Source: Asterias rubens (Eukaryota; Echinodermata; Asteroidea; Forcipulatida; Asteriidae). From it: a DNA stretch of 64,000 bases. Below are positions 1 through 16,700 of the stretch, one piece after another. A program made the position numbers and the translations under genes. Under the pieces are notes generated by a model. That model was not told the DNA's origin. It made no database searches and saw nothing but the letters and a program-made list of their open reading frames with translations. Every line of letters begins with the position of its first letter. The first letter of the stretch is position 1. The stretch spans positions 12,423,195 to 12,487,194 of the forward strand of contig NC_047068.1 in the NCBI RefSeq assembly GCF_902459465.1, given 5' to 3'.

Positions 1-37
1 TATAAACACAAGAATCAAAACAGAGCAGGACTGACTT

Positions 38-192
38 CACAGAGGCAAGGAAGGCGATTGCCACCATGCCCCCTGGTAATTGCCTTAGTGCCCTAGAAAT
101 GCTCCAGTAGAAATTTACAATTTCCTCATAGGGTGTCCTCTACCATGGAGTAAATGCCTTGGTGCCCTTGCCCTTTCAAAAACAAAGCATTA
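38..192 (-). repeat. Dispersed repeat R1 (AAGGGCACCAAGG family), copy 1
   Basis: It lies in the last visible RRS1 intron, reversed. It shares the order 'TTTTTGAAAGGGCAAGGGCACCAAGG ... AGGGCAC ... TTTCAAGGGCACC ... GAGGCAAT' with copies at 17505-17640 and 52240-52395. No terminal inverted repeats were seen; its class is unknown. Confidence 0.5.
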
Positions 193-228
193 AGGTCGGA
201 CAGAGAAACGAATTGAGCCTAATCTCAC

Positions 229-3200
229 CTTTGTGACATCAATCTGTGGTTTCTTTCTATTCATGCTGTTGAGTATCGCGGTTTCTCGACTCCGCTCGTC
301 GGCCATGTTACCACAGACTGGATCGAACTGGTCAAATACAAACAAAAGAAATCAAGTGAGCAACAGCCTGTTCACAAAACCACAGAAAAAAATTGCTTTA
401 AAAGTTTTATGCACATTTGTCCAAAACGAGGCTTAAAAGCGATTCTTGGTATGGGGCTACAAGAAGAAGTATTATTTATTGTGAAAAGTATGTTCTAACA
501 ATGTTTATAAAAACAAATTCAGAAATACCTCAGACAGTTTCGCTATTCCTATTGGTGGAGAGCACGTCATGTGGGGGTGTTTAAATGGTTGATAATTACC
601 AGCTGGAGCTGTTTATAACCGGTTATTTTCGGATACCTCAGTTTCGCTATTCCTATTGGTGGAGAGCGTGTCATGTGGGGATGTTTAAACGGTTAATAAT
701 TACCAGCTGGAGCTGTTTGAAACCGGTTATTTTTGGATACGTTTTTTCTGTCTCAGTCATAAAAATGCAACCCACTACAAAGCTCAAGGACGTGGGAAAA
801 CGGATAAGTTTTACAGAGTTTCATACTTTATTACGCATTAAACAAAAAAGGCATTTATGAATGGGAATAAAAGAGTAGCGACTCGTTCTTAAACTGCTGT
901 TTAAAACCTTGCAGGGTTATGGCCGTGCGATAAAGGCCCTTGTGTTAAAAAAATTTTCTTGACACTTACCTTTCTCTTCTTTCCCATTTGTCTCGTCGGC
1001 TTTTCCTTGGGCTGCATAAAATCAAAGAAAGCAATAATTTAGGTCAAAATCGCTTATATTATCTCAAATGGTTTGTTAGGAAAAACTTTTGACAACAAAA
1101 ACGCATAATAAACAAGAAATAATTTGATGTGAGAAAATTATTCACAATGCTTTTTCATGTTAGTTACCAATTATAATAACAGGAATTCTATAGCACCGTT
1201 CCATCTAGATCATGGCACTAAGCAACAAGAGGCAAGGAAAAGCAAATATATTTAAAGAGTAACTGGAAACAGGTGAGTTCTTAAGTTGTTTTTGAATCAC
1301 ACATATCAAAGTAAACTTAAGGGGTTTTTGGGCACTTACAAGTTTCCTTTCGAACTTTCCGATGGAAGCAGTAGACTGCTTGGCAGCTTGGATGGCCATG
1401 CTGACCTCTGGTTCTTCGTCAAGGTTTTGGGCTTCACACCTTGTCCGGGAACTTCATAGAAATAATGTTAAAAATAAGAACACGTTTGTAAAAATCAGTC
1501 CTACATAGGTCATTTACAAATCAGTGGCTCAGGCAGAATCACCTTTAGCAACAGCCGCAGCCAGAGTGAGGCCGCAAACTCAGATACAGCCTTACTACCT
1601 TGACCCAGAGTTGCTCACGCACAAGAAAAGCTAAGCAAACCAACATTATAAGGTTACCAGCCGAGATACCATGTCACATGTACAATTTGTGACTGGTATC
1701 CCGCTCATTATTGCTAAGCAGTATTTTCTGGTTAAGCAGCTGAAATGAAACTGGGCCATGTTTCATAAAGCTGCTGAGCACAACCAAAATTTATACTTTC
1801 TCCGGAAGCTCGCAAAAGTTCCCCCAAAATAATACTGTTGCTTGGCAGAAGAGAAAATTTTGAACAAAAACAACGTGAAGTGGTTACGTTACAGGACTAT
1901 GGGCCAGTTGTTGTCCAGGGATTATTTTAATCACTGGGGGTAAAGTGTGACAAACTCACTTTTCAATTTCTGCGCTCTGGCGATGTTCCTGAGACGTTGA
2001 AACTCATTCTTGGCAACTCTCTCTTTCTTATCCTTCCTCTTCTTCATGAACTGGTCCTCGTAAGGATCTGGCGTGATAATAACAAAAATACAATCATGAC
2101 AGAAAAATAGATTGCAGTATTGTTTGTCTTAAAACCAAAAAGGCATGAGGAGAGAAAAGAAAAAAAATTAATGGGAGAAAAAAAACCTCTAGGAACTTTC
2201 GAATTAGCAACAACCAAAATGAGTATCAAATATTTTAAAGATAATAATGGACTAAACTAAATTGTTAAAACCTTCCTATACTGATTGTGTATAAAGTTTG
2301 TGTATTTATTGTATTGTATTTGAGGATAAACCCCTAGCCTATAATTTTTTTATTTATTATGTGAGACCAACGCTTCAAATTCCTGTGATTGTTTTCAATC
2401 CCTGGCTAATAATAAACCATTTTAATTCTCTACTTGACATTGATTCAAGATCAATCATCTACTGTGGTTTTAAATGATAGCTAATTATGCCAGCCTGCAA
2501 CATGATATCATGCGGTGAATGCATCTGAGAGCAAGGGAGAGCTGTGTATAGTACATAATATTTTGAGAAACATTTCGTTCTGAAGTAACATAGTTTTTGA
2601 AAAAGAGGTAATTTCTCACTGAAATATAAAAACACTTCAGACCTGAAGCCTTTTTTAGGCTTAAGAAAGCACACACATTTGTGCAACAACGGCGATTTTC
2701 TTTCACTGTTCTCTTGCAAATATCGATGACCAATTGAGTCCAAACTTTCACAAATTGGTTATTTTATGCATATGTTGGGATACACCAAGTGAGAAAACTG
2801 GTCTTAGACAATTAACAAAGGTGTCCAGTGCCTTTAAACAAAACTACCAATAAAGGTTCACGGAATCCTAAGCAGTAAAAGGTGAGTTTCTCAACGTGAC
2901 TTACCTGCATTTGCAGGAACTTCCAAGACCCAATCTTTCTCCTCATCATTCTTACTTCCATAACCCCAACGAGGAACCCATTTCTGAAACAAGAAACAAA
3001 TTAAAATCAAGTCAGTCCATAAATGTTACTTTGGGCAGGGATAACATTAACACAATAGCATGTTACATACAAATACAACTAAATACATGAGAATTGAGTG
3101 ACTTAAACATACCTTCTCTTCCTCGTCCCATACTTTTCGGCTCTTTTTCCTTTTGTGAATTCCTTTGACTTTAGAATACTGCTCCCATCTTGTCAAGGGA

Positions 3201-6200
3201 TTTGATTTTGGTACCTAGAACAAACAACAACAAATTAAATGTGATAACAATACAAAGTTTTTACTGTCAGAACATATTCACCTGATTTCTATTGTGGGAA
3301 TCTATGACCTTTTGTGTTAGACAGCATTGCGCAAATTTTAGTTTGACATTGCTCAACTGTGTCAAGATTGTAATGACGATTTAGTTTTTGTTTTTTTAAT
3401 ACTTACATGTTTTTCTCTGGGTAAATTTGTTGTCGCATCAGGAATCTGCCGAAAGCACAAAAGATAAAAAGGAGACAAATAAACATCTTAGCCAAAGTGA
3501 CCACTACCATGGTTCCTCTATGGACTTCATGCGTTTGTAGGAAAAAAAACATGGAAATATATTATGTGCAGTTTCAAAAGTTGAAATATCAAAAATAAAT
3601 ATAATATTATAGAAAATGTACACATAAATTATTTTAACTAAATTACCAAAACAAATTGTTTGAATTAAAATCTGACCTGTACTAAGATGACTTCATCTAC
3701 TCTTTCAACGGGAAGCTGAAAAAAACCAACAACAATTTGTTAGGATGTGAAAAGACTTGATCAAGGAGTTTTATTTAAAGAAAATAAATACCCTTGGTCT
3801 TTTTAAACTTTGTTTTTGTTTCATTCATTCCTATAAATGTACACAATAAAACTAACCTGTGAAAATTTCATTTCAAAAGGTGGTAGGAGATATCGCTGAA
3901 AATCTGGAGCGATTGTTTCTAAGCAGGAAGAATAACCCCCAATGAGACACTTTGGAACGCTGGGTGGCAGCAGACTTACCAGGTAAATTTCCATTGTTTA
4001 CGTAGTTCTGAGCACGCAACATTACCAAGAACAATGGATTTTTCCTGGTAAGTCTGCTGCCACCAAGGGTCCCAAAAGTCTCCCATTGGAACACACAATC
4101 TTATAAATATTTCTAACAGAAACACTTCTCAGATTCAAATTTGTGTGGGGATAAAAACTGGTATCTTTAACCATAACCCTGTTGCTTCAAAGTAAAGGGA
4201 TTCTCAAAATGCTTTATTCTATCGAAAGTTGCTGCACTTTTAACCAAGTTTAAATAGGCATTAACTTTTAGAGTGATTACCAAGCAAATACCTTCCCTTC
4301 AAGGACAAAGTCGCTTACTGATCACATTATCTAAATAGCTTATTCCATGCAAAAGCATAAATCTTATGTTTCCCTTGCATGGATCACATAATCCCTATCT
4401 TATCTAATTCATACTAACCTTCCATATGTTATTAAATAAAAGCTGTGTGTTATCTCTTGCCAAAGATTTGAGAAACGCCTCCCTGTTTTGTCTGTAAGAG
4501 AGTAACAAATTGGAAGTTTGCATAATTAATATCCACAAACTCAGACGATAGGCAACATTCTTGGTACAATAACTACTTTTTGTACTTCTTTGGTTAATGT
4601 TGATGGGCACAATCTTTGAAAATGTCCTTTTTTAAGCTTGCAGGGTGTGCCATTTTTGTGACAATCTTACAATTGTTGACACCGCGTGATCTTTGTCGCT
4701 CAACCATAATTCTCATCACTTGTCGTGAAACATACGCTGTGTGAAAGGAAGTACATCTTCGTGGTTCCCAGACGCGTGTCCATATGTTTTGTACACAAAG
4801 CACGGATTGGGTATTTTTTCTTTCCAGGACGAACGTGTGCAGATAATTCTCCATGTTTGTCCTGGGAAATAAATACGCGCACGGTCGGGGACAATTGGCA
4901 TTACTAGTGTAGTGGTAAAACGGAGTAGTTGGGGACTGAATTACAGTAAGAATTTATCATTTTTAACAATTTTTGAGATTGCGGAGTGGATTTTCTGTTG
5001 TCCCTGGTAACAATGAGAGTTCAAAGGACACATAGAGCCTAATTTTGGCGAGAAAAAAAGAAAAAAAAGAGAGAGATTTGTGATTCCAAAATTCATTGAA
5101 CCATCATCGTTATTGGCGTGAGAGACATACATGTACATGTACCCCTATGAGATTACGGGAGACGGTAGCGGACAAAACCGAAATAGTTCTAGGAGAAGCG
5201 ATGACCTAGTCTGGCAATGACAACAACGGTGCCAACCAGGCAACAATAATATTATAAAAGGCAGCCGATCACAGACACATTCAGCTAGCTGTCAAGAGTC
5301 CATGTGGTTGTTGTCAACTCATGAAATATTAGACTTCAAATCAAGTCAAACCGAGTTTAGTTGCCGCTAGCTTCAACAGCGTTCCGCACTTGTACGTATA
5401 CGGCGGCGCGTACTGAGAACACGACTGTCTAACCGACTTGTCCGAGTTTAGTATTAAATACGCAATAGTCATGACAAACGAGTCTGTACCCCGACTTTAC
5501 ATGTAGCAACGACGATAAAAAAAATGGACGTATCCGGTCCTCGTGAAAAAGACAAACGTTTATTACTTGTTAGTGCTACTAGAGTACAGCTAGTAATACC
5601 AAAGGATTGCGGGAAAAAAATACCCGAATGGATCGTACGTACTTGGAGTGGAGATTGGGTCAACTGGACCGATAACAATCTATAAATTGGAATTTCTGAC
5701 TTGCAAGTATTTTATTTTCCGATGGCTCGGCTGACATTTTACGATTTTTAAAATCTCATTTTGAATTGGTAAAAATAAAAATAAAATCCATGCGGTCCCC
5801 AAAAAGGAAGCGGGCGGGGACGCTAAACATAAGTTTTTTTTACTTCGCCTAATATGAATAACACTAATCCGGTAAAGTTCCAAAGTCCAAACCACCTACA
5901 ACCAAATGTTGTCTGGTTGTGGTGGCAGACTTAAATTGTGCGATTTAAAAAAAATGCCATCTTCAAACATCACCCGCCCATAAATGATATTGATAATATT
6001 ACAATCAAAATTAAGAAATTAATGTCTACAGGGACAGGTACAAACTAAATTAAAAATGATAAAATATAAATTTATAATAATAAATTAATAAGTAAGTAAT
6101 TTTTTAACTCTATTTTAGTAGGGCCTAATAGTAATACTATAGTCTATATATTATGTTATTTGTTATATATAGTCTATTTAATTTACATTTTAAATTAATT

Positions 6201-6655
6201 AAAATAAATTTATTATTTAAATTTTTAATAAAATTGGAGACGAAGACATTTGATGATATCTCATTAACTTAACTATCAAATTCCATGTCATGTTTATTGA
6301 CAATCAATTTGTAAAGAATGATATGTTTTCATGTGAAAAGAAGACTGCCAAGTGCCAGTGCTACATATATATAATAATAATATTATTGATGCATTGACGT
6401 GTGTGCATGCATTGCCGTACGTATCCGCAAAACACAAACAAATTCAGTCATGCCGCTTGTTTAAAATCAAAAACCGACAACTCGAACTCACCTAAATTCT
6501 TTCACGTTTATTGGGTTAGGATCAACAGACAGGAGATTGCCAGGATCTAGCTCAACATCTATGTCTTTAGTAACCTCGGTAGTTTTGAGTTTCTTCTCAA
6601 GGAGTGCAGTTTGTTTGAGAACATTTTCAACCACATGTTGTGAATTTGACGCCAT
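229..6655 (-). CDS. RRS1: RRS1 ribosome biogenesis regulatory protein homolog, 3'-partial, 10 exons
   Basis: Rrs1 is a nucleolar factor that helps the 5S RNP load onto pre-60S particles. I assembled ten minus-strand exons with consistent phases: 6655-6492, 4491-4419, 3715-3677, 3445-3407, 3214-3113, 2983-2905, 2067-1960, 1431-1340, 1011-970 and 327-229. They give 279 residues with no stop. Family landmarks appear in the expected order: DPGNLL near residue 37, LARDNTQLL in exon 2, LPVERV, TTNLPREK, PLTRWEQYSKVKGI, KVWDEEEK, WVPRWGYG, EVPANAGDPYEDQF, KKERVAKNEFQRLRNIARA, QSTASIGKFERKL and, last, NSMNRKKPQIDV. Human RRS1 has about 365 residues, so the basic C-terminal tail lies beyond the left edge. 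The start (complement of 6653-6655, MASNSQ) is chosen because family similarity begins just after it; an upstream in-frame Met in the same open frame lacks similarity. The 1431 acceptor is the only nearby AG that keeps frame. Every intron is GT..AG. Identification is by motif recall, without alignment. Confidence 0.95.
525..745. repeat. Tandem duplication (~110-bp unit x2) of dispersed repeat R2
   Basis: Two copies begin with ATACCTCAG.. and TTTCGCTATTCCTATTGG, each followed by a block ending near AACCGGTTATTTT. Single copies in the other orientation occur at about 18455-18570 and 32855-32975, where GACGCGCTCTCCACCAAT is the matching segment. Located in an RRS1 intron. Confidence 0.65.
1625..1800. 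repeat. Palindromic dispersed repeat R3, copy 1 (RRS1 intron)
   Basis: R3 has ends related to GGGCCCAATTTCATAAAGC followed by TGCTTAAGCA, mirrored at the other side as GCTCTATGAAATTGGGCCC, with a middle reading GGTTACCAGCC..GTGACTGGTATCC. This copy is joined to a second end (GGGCCATGTTTCATAAAGCTGC). Confidence 0.6.
2448..2555. repeat. Single unit of the 117-bp satellite-like repeat R4
   Basis: It contains ATCTACTGTGGTTTTAAATGA, GCCAGCCTGCAA and ATGATATCATGCGGTGAATG, the same order as the tandem units at 56438 and 58727. It abuts a MITE copy, so either the unit is part of a larger mobile element or the junction is a nested insertion. Confidence 0.6.
2560..2837 (-). mobile_element. TTAA-type MITE family M1, truncated copy
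   Basis: The right end reads GGTGTCCAGTGCCTTTAA, the reversed M1 terminus. It also contains GATACACCAAGTGAGAA and GGTCTTAGACAATTA. The left terminus is missing. The overlapping minus-strand open frames (94 and 88 codons) are repeat-derived. Confidence 0.6.
3940..4088. mobile_element. MITE family M3, copy 1 (RRS1 intron 2)
   Basis: About 149 bases with imperfect ends related to CAATGGGAGACTTT and a strong internal hairpin: GGCAGCAGACTTACC..GGTAAATTTCCATTGTT pairs with its complement on the right. It is more diverged than the copies at 47428 and 49214. The 73-codon minus-strand frame across it is spurious. Confidence 0.75.
5251..5685 (+). other. TATA-like site and 53-codon open frame inside RRS1 intron 1
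   Basis: On the strand opposite RRS1, a TATAAAAG box lies near 5254. About 270 bases later an ATG at 5524 opens a 53-codon frame (MDVSGPREKDKRLLLVSATR at its start, WSGDWVNWTDNNL at its end) that stops at 5683-5685. The frame is rich in charged residues and Trp, but resembles nothing I know. The local GC content is higher than in the rest of the intron. Chance is the default explanation. Confidence 0.2.
6035..6245. other. AT-only low-complexity stretch in RRS1 intron 1
   Basis: Almost entirely A/T (runs of TTTATAATAATAAATTAATA type). No open frame, palindrome or signal stands out. Confidence 0.6.
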
Positions 6656-7814
6656 CTTTAAAAGAATGACCTTTTCATGTATAACCCATACACTTGAAGG
6701 AGGCGCGCTGAACGCACATTTCAACTTGTCCAAGTCTCTCCTTTTGAAAATGGATATCGCAAATTTTTATCAAAATAAATTTGGTTATGAAGAGAGTGTA
6801 TTTTTATGAAGGAATATTTAAAATATTATTTAGAAACGCAAAATAAGCAAAAACAAATATCGAATTTTTGTGGCGAGTAATTTCCAGTAGGAAAAAAAAA
6901 ATTTCATGGCCTAATTTTCGCTCAAGAAAATCTTTTCGTTTGTAGAGTTTTTCACAAACTGCGATGCTGCTCAAAATGAAAAACATTTGGAAAAACCGTT
7001 TGCGCAAAACTGTTTGTACTTATATGGACATTGGATAGTGTTGGGATCCTGTACACCTGTTATCATTGCTTTTTAAGAGCAATACCAAAAGTTTATGCTT
7101 TTTCTCAAATCCATTTAAAATTTCTCAACATTTTCTGGTCAAATCGGTTTAAAATCAGCATCTTTTAAAAAGCGCTTTATTCCTAAAGCTGTTCTATGCT
7201 CTCCTGAACACTGTATAATACTCAAATTTTGATGTTTATTTTTGTTTATGAGAGCCCCAGTTTCATGGATTGTGCCCCTAGCTAGCAGTGTTGCAAACTT
7301 CTTATCAACGAGACGAAAGACCTACGTTTAAAGGCCTGAGGTTTTGACCCTTATTCAAATGCTAGAATATAACTGTAACAGAAGCAGTGAAGTGAAACTA
7401 CATGGATAGAAAAGAGACTGAAGAGGGCAGAAAAACACACAGAAAAGCTAGGAGTAGACAATGAATAGATCATGACAAGGGAGACGGGGCTGAAATAAAG
7501 AAATGTTAAACACTTGAATCATCATTGCTTGGGGTACTTTTTAGTTGGAACTTGACATGAACAATAATTTCAACTAAAGCAAAGTAAATTGAGTTAGCAC
7601 TGTCAAATGTAATCTACATTTTGTGATTCTGTTCTGCCTATAAGAGTACATCAACCCACACGCAATATGCTTTAACCACGCCCACAAGTAGTGGGTATGC
7701 CTTATTAATACAAAACTCACAGTTGACTAACAACAAGTTTAATGAGTGACGTATAAGGGATTTCTCCCTGTAATGGATGTGGTCTAAATTTATATCCCAC
7801 AATGCATTTCTCGA
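6656..7814. promoter_or_regulatory. Divergent RRS1/RPL18 intergenic region
   Basis: The segment separates the RRS1 start codon (minus) from the RPL18 first exon (plus) and must hold both promoters. It is AT-rich and contains no convincing exon. A segment with ATATCCCACAATGCA lies just upstream of the RPL18 start; a similar phrase occurs inside the MITE at 46275. No clear TATA box was seen for RRS1. Shared regulation of two 60S genes is an inference from the arrangement only. Confidence 0.55.
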
Positions 7815-7836
7815 CCTTTTTCAGCCGATCTCCAAA
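7815..7836 (+). promoter_or_regulatory. RPL18 transcription start / 5' TOP tract and short 5' UTR
   Basis: A CCTTTTTC pyrimidine tract lies at 7815-7822, 15-22 bases before the ATG. Ribosomal protein mRNAs of animals typically begin at a C inside such a tract (TCT-type initiator, 5' TOP), which couples their translation to growth signalling. The start site itself is inferred, not seen; the implied 5' UTR of about 22 bases is normal for this gene class. Confidence 0.6.
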
Positions 7837-12138
<4,302 letters not shown>

Positions 12139-12560
12139 ACACCCCCAACTGCGGGAAACAACACGACAATTGTTATCTTTGGATTGTCCACCACAAAAGA
12201 TTACTCGAGAAATATATATCTTTATTGGATTTGGAGCTTACCAAGATATCTCTAAGCCCATTTTTGGATTAAGAAGTACATTCAAATCAATGCTTACTCA
12301 AATTCAGCAAATACGTTTTGTACAAATTGACTGCAAAGGAAGATACAACAGTGTTCCTATATTTGTCAACATACAAAGGCATTTTTAAGAGAATGCTTTC
12401 TACCAGTACCAACACTAATGCTAGTATGTTGATTTATATTGAGTGATATTGGCAGTCATATACATTGACCCTGGCCATTCTTTCGGTTGTGTTAAAGTTA
12501 TCAGTGTCTAACGAAAAAAGAGAAAAATAAAATAAATCGTTGGCAAAGAAATAAATGTAT
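12139..12560 (+). terminator. RPL18 3' UTR with polyadenylation signals
   Basis: After the TAA there are two canonical AATAAA hexamers, at 12531-12536 and 12550-12555. They imply a 3' UTR of roughly 400 bases, long for a ribosomal protein mRNA; an earlier non-canonical site may be used instead. An open frame of 94 codons that overlaps the end of the last exon in another frame has no support. Confidence 0.55.
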
Positions 12561-12814
12561 CTTGGTGGTGAGATTATTTATGTTGATGTAGAATTTGTTA
12601 TGGTGAATTTAAGTGTTTGGGGGATGGGGTAGGTACCTCATTGTATGAGAGGCAGTGGGCAAGTAGATAGATCATTGTTAGAGTTGAGTATTATTGGGAT
12701 GGCCGTTGAGAAAGATGTACAGCTTTTTCAAATCCTCAACTTGGGCCGGTAATCTGTCTGCCATGCATTGTGTGTACTGTAGTTTAGTAGTGTGATACTT
12801 GAAGTGGGAATATT

Positions 12815-12959
12815 GTCCCCTTGCACTACTAGGTGCTGTGCACTAAATATCACTGATCCAGTCTCCCATTATAAGAGTACACCGAAGGAATTTAATCCCA
12901 AAATGTTAGAAATGGTAATGCAAAATTGTGGAATTGCGTTCCATGTTGTGCAAGGGGAC
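12815..12959. repeat. Small inverted-repeat element
   Basis: A perfect 12-base inverted pair (GTCCCCTTGCAC at 12815-12826 and its complement at 12948-12959) bounds about 145 bases between RPL18 and the next gene. The size fits a MITE, but no target duplication is evident. The 74-codon open frame inside has no recognisable feature. Confidence 0.35.
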
Positions 12960-13748
12960 ATACACGTTGCAGAAAACTCGGTAGGATACATTTTACGCAC
13001 TACACATGAGGCATAAAGGCCAAATGGATTTCTAGCCTTCGGCTCTGGCCCTGGCTGTTTCATTTAGTGTCGGAAATAAGTTAAATTCAATCATTCATGG
13101 TTTTAAATGGTAACAGCAGTGTCCAAATTAAAGACATCACAGTGGCTATGTTTGGAAATTGAAACGGCAATAAGTCCCAATCGTCAATGGTTATTAATTG
13201 TAACTGTTGCTAAAATCAGTCCATACAAAGCCTTTTGAATGGATTAAATGGTTCGACCCCATGGGAAATTGTATCAGAACGTAATATTGGTTATTCAACA
13301 GGTAGTTGAAGTATACCTCAAATTACTGTTTCGATGAGAAGGAAACAGTTCGACAACAGGCAGGCAATGAAAAGGTGTTCTTTAACTTTTCAGTACACTA
13401 TTTACACAAGATGTGTTTATGTTTATCTGGTTTAAAGTTCACACTTGCTTAAATTTCCACTAAAAAATGTAAAAATGTGCCCAAATTATTTGGTGTACTT
13501 GGTACAAGCATAGAGTAAGGAACAGAGTGTGTTTTTTTACAACTCTTCAACGTGCGAGGGCGCTATACAGCACGTGCAGTCCCGATACCACGGCGTACAA
13601 GGAAATAAAGCGGAAATGTTGGTCTCTGTTTACATTGAGTGTGTGCAAAAGTTGTTCACACACACAGGAAGCGAAGGGGGAAAGATGGACTCTTAATTTG
13701 GTACATATCCCGTGAATTCTTTCGAGAGTAACGTCTTTATTTTACACC

Positions 13749-16700
13749 ATGACGAAAAATGGCAAGAGCCACTCTGTGGGGAACGGAAAAGGTAAAGAAG
13801 ATGCACGACAAAATCTGATTGACGAGATCTGCAAATTGAGAAGTAAGTCTGTGAAAAGTGGACTCACACATGCAAAAGTTGATGCAGCACTGGCCGCCCA
13901 CCACAACGGGGTGTCAGCAGCAAGTGGTTGTTGCAATGGTAAAATCAGAGCGAATTTTCGATGGTTCTTTCTGACATGTATTCCAATTGCACTTGGACTT
14001 GTTGTGTTTGCCTGCCGTGAAGAGATTTTCATGTGGTTTGACGATCCGTGCATTATCGGCAGTAACTTTATATTTGCGGAGATCGGCCGGCCAAACGCTC
14101 CGTGCGACCTGTGCCGCAACCTCACCGAGGTACCGACGTACGAGACGATCACCCCGGCGGAGTTCGTCGCAAAACACGCTTACAACATCCGTCCCGCTCT
14201 CGTGACTGGAGCAACTGCGAACTGGACCGCAATGGGAACATTTAATTACGATTTCTTTAAGGAACTTTATGGAAGTCATCCAGAGGCTTTGGATGCTGTA
14301 GAGAAGGAATGTCAGTTCTTTCCATATAATACGGAATTTGGTTCTTTGAAAGATGCATTTGAGATGCCGGCAGATAGAGCGGCGTTGAAGGATGGGGAGA
14401 AGCACTGGTATTTCGGCTGGTAAGGTTACAAAGTTTTTAAAAGTTTTTTTTACAACTATTTTGCTATAGTAATAGTAGAATATAAAGACGCTTACAAAAA
14501 GAGGAAAGAAGAGCTATTTTACACCTGTCACTTTTATGTTTGTATTAATTACAGCAATATACGTTCAATTTCAACCACAAATTATTTAAAATTTACAGTA
14601 GTTTAATTTGATTGTGGTTCATTTCTTGAGATGAAAAAATAAGTAAAAATTGTGATAAAGAATATTTTGCTCTAGTGAGGACAGGTGGTAGATATTTTGT
14701 TAAAAATTTTCAGGGCCTATTATAATTGATTTTTTGTATTACATTAGTTTTGTGTTTGTATAAAACTTTGTAGAAATATAAAACTATAGTTACACAAATT
14801 CAATATTATAATAGACCCTAAAAAATATAATTAAAAAAATCTGTAAATGCAATGTTCCCTAAATATTATTTATAATTCTCTGTCTCCTGTACACATTCGA
14901 GCCAGATCTTCATTTAACAATCTTTTTTAATATAAGTAAAAACTGAGTAATAAACTGGCTCTTTTTAATTATTCATCTGAACATCATTAAGAATATGAGT
15001 TTTAACATCAAACGACAATGATAAAAAGCTTTTTGATTTGTTCTCTTAAATCTTGTTTATTTCGATGACACATTGATTTGTAATAAATTTGGCAATATTT
15101 TTAAAAATGGCTTTTATAAACAAGGCCACAGGAATCCATTAAAAATTTTGAGTTTTTAAATCTTACAAGAAACAATTTGTCAAATAAAGTTAAAGCAGAA
15201 TTAAAAAATGAAAATACCATACCAAATTGTCACATTGAAATGTTGTTAAACAAAACAATGTTTGTTGCACTGAATATCTTTTGCTAGCTTCCATTATGCC
15301 TTAACAAATAATTCCTTTAACCTAATTTCCAATACAAAGAAGTACAATGTCGTCACCATAAATAAATTACAATCCTATTGTGCTCGACATAATTCATAAC
15401 AATAATCGCTTCGCCGGTAATTGAAGCCTTTGTTGACGTTTGAAAAAATAGCTACATGAGATCGAATGTAATAAGGTTGAAATTAAATTATGCTCTTTTT
15501 ACTACATCTGCAGGAGTAACTGTGACCCAGTTGTGGCGGTCAAATTACGGAAGCATTACCAGAGGCCTTATTTCTTGCCGGAGAGCTCTGAGTCCAGTGC
15601 GTTGGACTGGATATTCATGGGTGGACCGGGGGTTGGAGCAGGCATACATGTAAGAAATCACTTAGAGCGTCCTTTAATCCTAAATGCATTGTCATAGCCT
15701 GGGGAGAGGGGGAATGCATTGTCATAGCCTGGGGAGAGGGGGGGGGGAGGATCAGGGAGGGATAAGGGTGAAAATTGCAACTCTCATGACCCTAAATCCC
15801 CTTTTGTGTGGCATGGCAGAGTGGTTTAGAGCATCAAACTTTGTGAGGGATTCAAAAGCGTCCTTGTGAGAATGTATTTTGAAATGTAAGCGTAGCTGCA
15901 AATCTTGAAACGTAAGCCTAGCTTGACTCGGGATTGAAAGCGTAATTTTTGATTTTAGCGTAACAAACCTAAATGATGTATATGAATTGTATGGATATGG
16001 AGTAGCTGCGTAGCTTGGAACGTAACCATATCTTTTGGAACGTAAGCATATCTTGGAACGTAAGCATAGTTGGGTATCTTGGAACGTAAACGTAGCTGCG
16101 TATGGATCGTAAGCATAGCTGAGAAGCTGTGTAGCTTAGAACGTAATCTTATCTTTTGGAACGTAAGCATATCTTGGAACGTAAGCGTAGCTGCGTATCT
16201 TGGAACGTAAACGGCATGTGCAGTACGTGATATGCCCCGAGGCTTACGTTCCGATTGCTCCACGCTGTGAGGCCATATAACAAGCTTCCGTTACACGGAC
16301 TCTGAATGCGAATCTTACGTTTGATTTTTTACCATTATTTACATTTTGTAGAGATAATTTGAATACATGATCTTTTTCGTCAATTACTCATTAATAATTT
16401 AAAAAAAAAAGATTTAAATTTGGTTTGGTAAGTTCCTTTTAGACGGCTGGAAGTAAAACTAGCCAAGAAGGTCATTAGCTTGTTTGTACCACTTTTTGGT
16501 TAGAACAATCACGCGACCTTCGTTTTTGTTTTAAAATGCTAAAAACGGCAAAATTTGATGATTTTTTTTAAGGACTATTCTTCTTCATTCCTGGAAACCC
16601 ATTGAATACATTTCTTAGTCTATTTTGTAGCCCAAATAGCCCAATTCGGCCGGTGTGTCCCTTTAATATTATTAATATGATGCATTTTTGTATGAATGAT

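Noticed and set aside
545..745. Paired enhancer-like elements in the RRS1 intron
   Set aside because: The same segment occurs singly at 18455 and 32855, so it is a dispersed repeat that was duplicated.
3848..3897. 39-base exon-like segment (RYLLPPFEMKFSQ) in RRS1 intron 2
   Set aside because: It has AG and GT borders and fits the phase, but known Rrs1 proteins join the flanking segments (..LWQ to LPTERV..) directly, so it would insert 13 unsupported residues next to an M3 MITE.
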